Shown one piece after another: positions 36,487 through 43,908 of a stretch of DNA of 64,000 nt. Origin of the DNA: Caballeronia sordidicola (GTDB taxonomy: Bacteria > Pseudomonadota > Gammaproteobacteria > Burkholderiales > Burkholderiaceae); assembly GCF_000729995.1 (NCBI RefSeq), contig NZ_JNFG01000002.1:161428-225427 (forward strand), written 5' to 3'. Below the pieces are notes generated by a model. That model did not search any database and was not told the origin of the DNA. It worked only from the letters and a program-made list of their open reading frames with translations. A program made the position numbers and the translations under genes. Numbering within the stretch: position 1 is the first letter of the stretch; each line of letters opens with the position of its first letter.

Positions 36487-36716
36487 GTTAGGACAACCAC
36501 ACGAAGTTTGCGGAACAAACAGTAGCGCACCACCGCCAGCGCGATCGACGCTGGCAATGTCAGTCCCCACGCCATCACAAGATTGCATTCGGTATTCCAC
36601 CGCAGTCCCGAACCATTAGCGGCCTTGGTGCCCGTGACACCCGACGGCAGCACATGCTTCGTCGATGCCGCCAAGCCAGACATGTCGGCCACGCCGACGG
36701 TCAGCGTCGCGTATTC
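36487..36716 (-). pseudogene. Remnant of a PiT-type phosphate transporter
   Basis: Translation LTVGVADMSGLAASTKHVLP, then SGVTGTKAANGSGL and LVMAWGLTLPASIALAV. This is the C-terminal end of inorganic phosphate (PiT) permeases, whose conserved form is GVADMxGLPVSTTHVLSSG. An in-frame TAG lies just upstream and the rest of the gene is missing. Position STK instead of STT suggests drift. The remaining bases up to 36936 hold only the promoter of the acyl-CoA dehydrogenase operon. Confidence 0.75.
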
Positions 36717-36936
36717 GGGTCGTCCCTAATGCCTCCGACCATGCAATCACGCTCCCCTGTAAGGGGGATGTTGCGCAGCGCTTCGCGCGGACACCATGAC
36801 TTACATAGAGGACATCGAAAAGCAGCGTGACCAGCCTGCAGCGGTGATCGGCTGTCGCGCAATGGTCGGTCGAGCATGCCATTAATAATTAAGTATTCCT
36901 ATAAACAATACACCTGACAACCTCCAAGGATGAGAC

Positions 36937-38193
36937 ATGACAACCGCATCGAACCACGTTGCAACGCACAAACTCGGCCCTCTAGGCGCCGAGCCTGAGT
37001 TGTCGGAGATGGGCCAGATGGTCCAGCAGACGGTCCATCGCTTTGCCGAGGAGGTCATGCGCCCCGTCGGCGTCAAACTTGATCGCATGACGCCGGAGGA
37101 GGCCATCGCGCCGGGGTCGCCTTACTGGGAGGCCCGCCAAAAATATGTCGAACTGGGGTTTGGCGTCGACGGGCTGCTTGAGCTCGAACCCGCCGAACGG
37201 GCCCAGACCATGTGCATCCTGTTCGAGGAGCTCGGCTGGGGCGACTCCGGACTCGCCATTTCGTACGGTGCCGGGTTGCTCCCGGCGCTGATGAGCACGG
37301 TGTTGGGCAACCCGTTTTGCCGGGCGCTTGCGCCAGATTCGAAGCTTGGCTGCTGGGCCATCACGGAACCCGATCACGGCTCCGACATGCTGGACGCGAA
37401 CGGCATGATCCTGCACCCGCAGGGAACCTACGGGCGGCCCAACTGCATTGCCACGCTGCGCGGTGACGAGGTGATCATCAATGGGCAGAAGTCGGCATGG
37501 GTGTCGAACGGCATCGTAGCGGATGTCTGCCTTCTCTACTGCGCGGCTGATAGTGGCGCTGGTGTGGAGACGAAGCGCGGGGCCGTGATCATCGTACCGA
37601 TGGACGCGGAAGGCGTATCGCGTGGCAAGCCACTCGACAAGATCGGCCAGCGCGCCCTCAACCAGGGGGAGATCTTCTTTGAAAACGTCAAGCTCTCCAG
37701 GGATCACATCCTCGCCGGCCCGGATCAATACGCTGACGCCGTCTATGCAGTTCACACGTTTGCCAACGCGATCATGGGCGCCGTGTTCACCGGCGCCGCA
37801 CGCGCTGCCTTCGAACACGCTCTGGCCTACGCGCATGAACGTAAGCAGGGCGGCTTGCCGATCATCCGCCATCAGTCGGTGGCGTCTCGGCTCTTCCACA
37901 TGTTCAGGAAGGTGGAAGCGGCCCGTGCTCTCGCGCGCCGTGTCGTGCACTACAACTTCTCGTCGCCGAATCCGTCGCTGCATGCAGCAATGACGTCCAA
38001 GATCACCGCGACCCAAACCGCATTCGAAGTTGCCAACGATGCACTTCAGATCTTTTGCGGCAACGGACTTACGCGTGAGTATCCGATCGAAAAGATCTGG
38101 CGTGACGCGCGTGCGTCCCTGATCGAGGACGGCTGCAACGAAGTCCTCGCGATCAAGGGCGGCTATTACCTGATCGACCCCGATCTGCTTTGA
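36937..38193 (+). CDS. Acyl-CoA dehydrogenase family protein
   Basis: 418 residues, FAD-dependent. N-terminal helical domain, then the central beta domain with GCWAITEPDHGSDM and the helical C-terminal domain with the conserved ALQIFCGNGLTREYPIEKIW and RDARASLIEDGCNEVL segments; IEDG marks the catalytic-base region. Catalyses alpha,beta-desaturation of an acyl-CoA. AAGGATGAGAC precedes the ATG. First gene of a four-gene catabolic operon (51-base gap to the next). Confidence 0.9.
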   Translation: MTTASNHVATHKLGPLGAEPELSEMGQMVQQTVHRFAEEVMRPVGVKLDRMTPEEAIAPGSPYWEARQKYVELGFGVDGLLELEPAERAQTMCILFEELGWGDSGLAISYGAGLLPALMSTVLGNPFCRALAPDSKLGCWAITEPDHGSDMLDANGMILHPQGTYGRPNCIATLRGDEVIINGQKSAWVSNGIVADVCLLYCAADSGAGVETKRGAVIIVPMDAEGVSRGKPLDKIGQRALNQGEIFFENVKLSRDHILAGPDQYADAVYAVHTFANAIMGAVFTGAARAAFEHALAYAHERKQGGLPIIRHQSVASRLFHMFRKVEAARALARRVVHYNFSSPNPSLHAAMTSKITATQTAFEVANDALQIFCGNGLTREYPIEKIWRDARASLIEDGCNEVLAIKGGYYLIDPDLL

Positions 38194-38244
38194 ATCGCGC
38201 TCGGTGGCAAAGCAATCCGACAAGTAACCTCAAGGAGATGACGA

Positions 38245-39360
38245 ATGGCAACGACATACGAAGTGGTGCTCTATGGAGCGAGTGGCTACACAGGCAAGCT
38301 CACGGCGTGGAAGCTCGCCGAGCGCGGGATTCCGTTCATTGCCGCGGGGCGCAACAAGGAGCGGCTGCAAGAGGAGATGTCCAAGGTGCCGGAACTTGCC
38401 GGACATTACTACCAATGCGTCGCGGTCGAGCACGAAACGAACGCGCTAACCGAACTTTTCAAAGGCAAGAAGGCGGTCATCAACATCGTCGGGCCATTCA
38501 TGCAGCTTGGACGCCCCGTGGTCGAGGCCAGCCTTGCGGCGGGTTGCCACTATATCGACACGACGGGAGAAACCGACTGGATGTCCTTGTTGAAGCGCAC
38601 GTATGGCGAGGCGTTTGCCGCAAAAGATCTGGCCTTGTGTCCCGGCAATTCCTACATGTGGACCGAAGGCAATCTGGCGGCCGAGATCGCGCTGGAGACC
38701 CCGGGCATCGACACGCTCGACGTGATCTACCTCGGGGACTCGGAAGTCAGCGTCGCGTCCACGATGTCGTTTCTGCGGATGTGTACGCAGCCGCAGTTCT
38801 TCCTGCGCAATAAAGAGCTCGTGCAATGGCCCTGTGCGACGCCATATCAGGTTTATGTGCCCGGTGAACATGTGCTGCTGAACGCGCTGCCCTGGGGCGG
38901 CGGTGGCGAACCAATCTGGTACGAGGGCGATCCGCGCGTGCGCAATTGCCAGACGCTGGTGTCGTTCAGAAATCAGGAGCGTTTCAATGCGGTCGTCGGC
39001 TTGCTGAAGAAGTTCGAGGGGGAGTGCCGGCATCTCGATCCAGCCAAACAGGAAGAGATCACCAACGAATGGGGCAAGGCCGTGACCCAAACCGAGCCTG
39101 CTCGCGAGAATCCCGACGTCAACCGTTGCACGCTGTCATGTCAAGGACGAGGAAACGTGAATTCCGTCAGCGTGATCCTGCGCGGCAATTCCCCCTACGC
39201 GCAAACCGGCGTGCTCGGTGCGGAAGCAGTACGTCGAATCCTGCGAGGACAGCTGCATGCGGTCGGCTTCGTCTCGCCGGCGAGGGCGTTTGGCGCGCGC
39301 AATCTCCTCGCGGCTCAGGCTGAAGAAGGCTACCTGAGCTACGAAGTGAAGAGCGTTTGA
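38245..39360 (+). CDS. Saccharopine dehydrogenase-like / trans-acting enoyl reductase family protein
   Basis: 371 residues. Rossmann motif GASGYTG at 11-17, AAGRNKERLQEEM after the second strand, NIVGPFMQLGRPVVEASLAA and YIDTTGETDW in the middle are typical of the family that includes mycobacterial trans-acting enoyl reductases. No membrane segment. In this operon it may reduce or isomerise an unsaturated acyl-CoA intermediate. CAAGGAGATGACGA lies before the ATG. 51 bases after the dehydrogenase gene and 66 before the thiolase gene. Confidence 0.85.
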   Translation: MATTYEVVLYGASGYTGKLTAWKLAERGIPFIAAGRNKERLQEEMSKVPELAGHYYQCVAVEHETNALTELFKGKKAVINIVGPFMQLGRPVVEASLAAGCHYIDTTGETDWMSLLKRTYGEAFAAKDLALCPGNSYMWTEGNLAAEIALETPGIDTLDVIYLGDSEVSVASTMSFLRMCTQPQFFLRNKELVQWPCATPYQVYVPGEHVLLNALPWGGGGEPIWYEGDPRVRNCQTLVSFRNQERFNAVVGLLKKFEGECRHLDPAKQEEITNEWGKAVTQTEPARENPDVNRCTLSCQGRGNVNSVSVILRGNSPYAQTGVLGAEAVRRILRGQLHAVGFVSPARAFGARNLLAAQAEEGYLSYEVKSV

Positions 39361-39426
39361 ACGGGTGTGGACCGGAACGCGCGACGTTGCATCGTCGCGC
39401 AGCCAACGAGCGAGGGAGAAGTGATC

Positions 39427-40668
39427 ATGAGCAAGGAAGTGTACGTCGCGGGCATCGGGATGACGCCCTTTGGCAAACATCTGGACACCAGCGTGAAGCA
39501 GATGACGTGCAAGGCAGTGGAGGAAGCGCTCGTCGATGCCGGTTGCGACAAAGGGCAACTGCAGGGCGCGTTCTTTGGCAACTCGACGCAGGGGCACATG
39601 GACGGCCAGCACATGATCCGCGGCGAGCTTGCCTTGCGGGCGATGGGCGTGCACGGGTTGCCGGTGATCAACGTCGAGAACGCATGCGCGAGCGCGAGTA
39701 CGGCGTTTCATCTGGCGGTGAACTACGTGAAGGCGGGCGCTGCGGACATTGTGCTCGCCGTGGGCGCTGAAAAGATGTTCTCGACGGACAAGGCGCGTAC
39801 GTTCAGTGCTTTCGACGGTGCGTGGGACGTACACGATACCGAGAACGGCAAGCGCAGGTTGCTCGACATGGGCAAGGGTATTGAACCGCCCGAAGGAAGC
39901 GTGTCGGATAAGCCGTATAGCGTGTTCATGGATATCTATGCGTCGATGGGGCGCCTGCACATGCGCGAATTCGGCACGACTCAAAGGCAGATTGCCGCGG
40001 TGTCCTCCAAGAATCACGGGCACTCGGTACACAATCCGCTCGCCCAGTATCGGCGGGCCTACTCCGTGGAAGAAGTACTCAGCGCGCCTCCCATCACGTA
40101 TCCGCTGACGCTGCCGATGTGCTCGCCGATCAGCGACGGTGCGGCCGCCGCGATCGTATGCAGCGAAGCGGGTCTGGAGCTGCTCAAAGGCCGGCGTTCA
40201 CGAGCAATTCGGGTGCTGGCTTCCGTGCTCCAGACCGGCAGCGACCGGCCTGCTGCTGCGTTCGAGCAGCACCTGGTCCGGCTTGGCTCCATCAAGGCCT
40301 ATGAACAGGCTGGCGTGGCGCCGCAGGACGTATCAGTAGCCGAAGTACACGATGCGACTGCGATCGGCGAAATCATCCAGTCTGAAGTACTTGGGCTGTG
40401 CGAACAGGGCAAGGGCGGCGTGGCTGCGGAGCGCGGAGACACCTCGATCGGCGGGCGGATTCCGATCAATCCATCGGGCGGCCTGGAATCGAAAGGCCAT
40501 CCAATCGGTGCAACTGGGCTCGGCCAGATCTATGAACTCGTTACCCAGCTACGCGGTGAAGCAGGACCGCGCCAGGTCGCGGGCGCGCGTATCGCGCTTG
40601 CCGAGAACGGCGGCGGTTTGTGCGGCGTGGAAGAAGCCGTGGCCAGCATCACGATTCTGGGACGTTAG
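39427..40668 (+). CDS. Thiolase of the SCP-x / lipid-transfer type
   Basis: 413 residues. Catalytic Cys87 in NVENACASAS, His308 in AEVHDATAIGE, His358 in GGLESKGHPIGATG and a C-terminal NGGGLCG. These mark the nonspecific lipid-transfer-type thiolases, which often cleave branched or ring-derived 3-oxoacyl-CoA or side-chain intermediates. Start at ATG 39427 with GAGGGAGAAG upstream. Third gene of the operon; 72 bases to the ligase gene. Confidence 0.92.
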   Translation: MSKEVYVAGIGMTPFGKHLDTSVKQMTCKAVEEALVDAGCDKGQLQGAFFGNSTQGHMDGQHMIRGELALRAMGVHGLPVINVENACASASTAFHLAVNYVKAGAADIVLAVGAEKMFSTDKARTFSAFDGAWDVHDTENGKRRLLDMGKGIEPPEGSVSDKPYSVFMDIYASMGRLHMREFGTTQRQIAAVSSKNHGHSVHNPLAQYRRAYSVEEVLSAPPITYPLTLPMCSPISDGAAAAIVCSEAGLELLKGRRSRAIRVLASVLQTGSDRPAAAFEQHLVRLGSIKAYEQAGVAPQDVSVAEVHDATAIGEIIQSEVLGLCEQGKGGVAAERGDTSIGGRIPINPSGGLESKGHPIGATGLGQIYELVTQLRGEAGPRQVAGARIALAENGGGLCGVEEAVASITILGR

Positions 40669-40740
40669 CGGCGAGACCGAGGCGCTCGGCAGAGATTCGG
40701 CATGAACACGACATCTAACATCATCAGGAGACACAGTGCC

Positions 40741-42345
40741 ATGAGCACCAGACCAGACACCATCCTGGCCGCGCTGATTGCCAATCGCGTCGAGACCATG
40801 CCGGATCGGGACGTACTCACGATCGAGGGGGCCGGCGTGCGGCCCGACGAGGTGCGCACCTACCGGCAACTCTGGGAAAACGGCCAGCGTCTCGCTCAAG
40901 TGCTGATTGATCGAGGCCTGCGTCCCGGAGAGCACTTCGCATTGCTGATGGCTAACCATGCCGAGTTCATCGAAGCCATGGTGGCGGCATCGATCTCGGG
41001 AACCGTATTCGTGCCGATCGATCCGCGCACCAAGGGCGACAAGCTCGCCTATATGCTCGACAACGCGCAGTGCAGAGGCGCCATCGTCGCCGACTACGCG
41101 CTTGACAATCTCGCCGCCGTGCGCGGAACGCTTAAGCAACTGTCGTGGGTGATCGGGCTTGAAACGGACGAAGGCGCGAGGCCACTCTCTGACTTTCCCG
41201 ATGTGCTGTCTTACCGCGTGGCACGGCCGGAGCAGGTACCCGAGTTGCCCATTCTCACTCGCGACCCCGAAAGCGCGATGCAGTTGATCTTCACGTCCGG
41301 CACGACCGGCGATCCGAAAGGCATCGTCATGACGCATCTGCGCTACTGCGCAACGTCGGCAGTGGTGCCGGCGATGTTCGGCTACGCAGCCGGCGATCGG
41401 CCCTATTCAGGGCTGTCGCTGACCCACGCCAACGCCCAGGTCATTACGCTTGGTGCATCGCTCGCCACCGGAATGCGGGCCGTGCTGTCGCGCCGCTTCA
41501 CGAAGTCGCGGCTGTGGGACATCACGCGCAAGTATCAGTGCACCACCTTCACGCTGCTCGGCGGCATGACGACGGCGATCTACAGCGAGCCGGCCAAGCC
41601 GGACGACTCAGACAACCCCGTGCGCTTCGTGATATCCGCGGGGATGCCGGCGGCGATCTGGACCGAGTTCGAGCAGCGCTTCAACGTGCGGATCGTCGAG
41701 TTCTACGGCGCGGCGGAGGGCGGGCTCACGGTCAAGCCCGTCGGGGTCGGGCCAGTCGGCAGTATTGGCAAGCCGGTGCCTACGCTCAAGCATCGCATAG
41801 TCGACGACGACGGCCGCGACTGCGCACCTGGGCTGCCTGGCGAATTGCTTTTCCGGCCGGCGGACGGATCGCCGTTCAAGATCGAATATTTTGGCAACCC
41901 GGACGCATCAGCGAAGAAAAGCAAGGACGGCTGGCTGCATATGGGCGACGTTGTGCGTGAAGACGAGAACGGCTGGCTCTTCTTCGAATACCGGAAAGGA
42001 GGCGGGATCCGGCATAACGGTGAATTCATCAATCCCGCGCCAATCGAGAAGGTGATTGCCGAGTCGGGCGCAGTCGAGGACGTCTATGTCTACGGCGTCA
42101 AGGCGTCATCCGGTGCGCCGGGTGAGAAGGATGTGGTCGCTGCCGTCGTGCTGAAACGTGCGTCGGGCTTCGACCCGCAGCAGGTGTTCCGCCTCTGCCG
42201 CGCGAAGCTCGAAGCGAGTTCGGTGATCTCCTTCTTGCAAGTCGTGCCCGAGATTCCCAAGACCGCCTCGGAAAAGCCACTGGAGCGCTATCTCCTCGAC
42301 ATGTTCGAACAGCGGCGCGACAGCGTTTTCACTGAGATTCCATGA
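40741..42345 (+). CDS. Acyl-CoA ligase, CaiC-like AMP-binding enzyme
   Basis: 534 residues. ATP-binding loop FTSGTTGDPKG (184-194), adenylate motif EFYGAAEG, hinge region GWLHMGDVVREDENG and a C-terminal Lys in IPKTASEKPLERY make a complete adenylating ligase. Overall similarity in motif spacing to crotonobetaine/carnitine-CoA ligases; the true acid is unknown. CAGGAGACACAG precedes ATG 40741. It would activate the substrate for the dehydrogenase and thiolase encoded before it. Confidence 0.9.
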   Translation: MSTRPDTILAALIANRVETMPDRDVLTIEGAGVRPDEVRTYRQLWENGQRLAQVLIDRGLRPGEHFALLMANHAEFIEAMVAASISGTVFVPIDPRTKGDKLAYMLDNAQCRGAIVADYALDNLAAVRGTLKQLSWVIGLETDEGARPLSDFPDVLSYRVARPEQVPELPILTRDPESAMQLIFTSGTTGDPKGIVMTHLRYCATSAVVPAMFGYAAGDRPYSGLSLTHANAQVITLGASLATGMRAVLSRRFTKSRLWDITRKYQCTTFTLLGGMTTAIYSEPAKPDDSDNPVRFVISAGMPAAIWTEFEQRFNVRIVEFYGAAEGGLTVKPVGVGPVGSIGKPVPTLKHRIVDDDGRDCAPGLPGELLFRPADGSPFKIEYFGNPDASAKKSKDGWLHMGDVVREDENGWLFFEYRKGGGIRHNGEFINPAPIEKVIAESGAVEDVYVYGVKASSGAPGEKDVVAAVVLKRASGFDPQQVFRLCRAKLEASSVISFLQVVPEIPKTASEKPLERYLLDMFEQRRDSVFTEIP

Positions 42346-42708
42346 CGGTTGCCGCGAGGGAGTCGAATAGGTTCTTTCGCATTAGAGCGAAATCGCGATT
42401 TTAGGGCTATTCTAAATTACCGTGGGCGTCGGGGTTCCTGCAGACCTGCAAGCGAGGCAGCGTATTCGACTACAACAAACATGTCATACCAGGTGGCCGC
42501 TGCGCCTCCTAATATGCTTGGTCAGGGTGCATTCCATGTTCCGGAACGTCATGGTAGTGTTCCGTGATCTGCGCGAATGACAACGAGAGCTGGAGCTGGC
42601 AATTGAGCGGTGCTCCAAGTTTGACTCGTCCCTGACAACGCTATCTACCAACGCAGCGGGGGCGTGGACGGAAAGGAGAACGAAAGAATAATCCGCCTGG
42701 GAGACAAC
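42346..42708. other. 363-base intergenic region before the porin gene
   Basis: No gene supported. It contains the perfect palindrome GTTCCGGAAC (42538-42547) inside a 14-base near-dyad, and a further GTTCCGTG 22 bases on; this could be an operator for the porin-PQQ dehydrogenase pair. CTGGGAGACAAC directly before 42709 is the porin ribosome binding site. Confidence 0.5.
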
Positions 42709-43812
42709 ATGAAATATCAATTGAGCGCGCTCGTACTGCTCGCAGCCAGCACGGCCGCATCGGCACAGTCGAGCGTGACGATCTATGGCCGTATGGACGG
42801 CGGTATCGAATACATCAATCACATCTCCAACGGCACGGGGGGCAACTTGAGCCGCTGGAACGCTGAAGGGGGCGACTGGGGCACGAGCATGCTCGGCTTC
42901 AAGGGGACCGAGGATCTGGGCGGCGGCACCAGCGCGCTGTTCGACCTCGAAACCGCGCTGCAGATCATGAACGGCACCACAAGCGGCGGCCTGATGTTCT
43001 CGCGCCGCGCGTACGTCGGTTTGAAGAATGACACGTGGGGCCAGTTGCAGGCGGGCCGCAATCTCTTCATCGACAGTGACGGCGTGTGGGCATACGATCC
43101 GTTCGTGCAGCAGGCGGTCTCGTCAGCCTCGCTCGTGCGCGGGCGCAACTGGCAGCAGACCAGCAACAACGTCGAATATCACAGCCCCGTCTGGCATGGC
43201 GTCGACGTGCAGGGGCAGTATGCGTTCGGCAACCAGACGAACGGTTTCAACAATGGCGCCGAAGGCCAGTTTGGCCGCTCGGACGGCATCATGCTGAGCT
43301 ATCACTCGACGCTCTTCGAGCTGCGTGGCATCTACGACGAGCTGCGCGATTCGAATGGCCGCCTCTCCAACATCTTCACGGCCTCGCGCGAGTACTTCGT
43401 GGGCGCGAACGTGCCCGTGCAGAAGTTCAAGTTCCAGGCCGCCTACACGCACCTGGCGGCGCCGGATTCACCCGTGGGCGTGGCCGACAGCGCCGACTAC
43501 TACTGGCTAGGCGCCACGTATCAGGCCACAACCCATTGGGCCGTGACGGCGGCGGGCTTCTACATTCGCGTGGGCGACGGCGGCGGCGACGTCTCGCATG
43601 ATCCGGGCAGCCACGCCATGCTCTATGCGCTCGGGACCACCTACAACCTGAGCGCGCGCACGTTCCTGTACGGCACCGTCGCGTACGTGAACAACAGCAA
43701 GAACGGCACGTTTTCGGTGTTCGCGACGCCGCGTGATTCGAGCTCGCCGACGAGCCCGATTGCTGGCGAATCGCAGACCGGCGCGTACGTCGGAGTGATG
43801 CACTTGTTCTGA
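42709..43812 (+). CDS. Gram-negative porin, Burkholderia type
   Basis: 367 residues. Signal peptide MKYQLSALVLLAASTAAS-A cleaved before QSSVTIYGRMDGG, the standard first strand of Burkholderia OmpC-like trimeric porins. Alternating strands throughout and a terminal Phe (MHLF) needed for outer-membrane insertion. GLKNDTWGQLQAGRN is the usual internal signpost. It probably admits the substrate of the neighbouring dehydrogenase. Its gene lies between the catabolic operon and the PQQ dehydrogenase gene, 96 bases before the latter. Confidence 0.93.
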   Translation: MKYQLSALVLLAASTAASAQSSVTIYGRMDGGIEYINHISNGTGGNLSRWNAEGGDWGTSMLGFKGTEDLGGGTSALFDLETALQIMNGTTSGGLMFSRRAYVGLKNDTWGQLQAGRNLFIDSDGVWAYDPFVQQAVSSASLVRGRNWQQTSNNVEYHSPVWHGVDVQGQYAFGNQTNGFNNGAEGQFGRSDGIMLSYHSTLFELRGIYDELRDSNGRLSNIFTASREYFVGANVPVQKFKFQAAYTHLAAPDSPVGVADSADYYWLGATYQATTHWAVTAAGFYIRVGDGGGDVSHDPGSHAMLYALGTTYNLSARTFLYGTVAYVNNSKNGTFSVFATPRDSSSPTSPIAGESQTGAYVGVMHLF

Positions 43813-43908
43813 CGTGACCAGTTTCCCCGCATTCCAGGTATGCCCGTGCTGCGGGCACCGCGCGACAGGCGGTGCGAGCAACGTCTTCCAAGGAAGGTTG
43901 AGATCATC

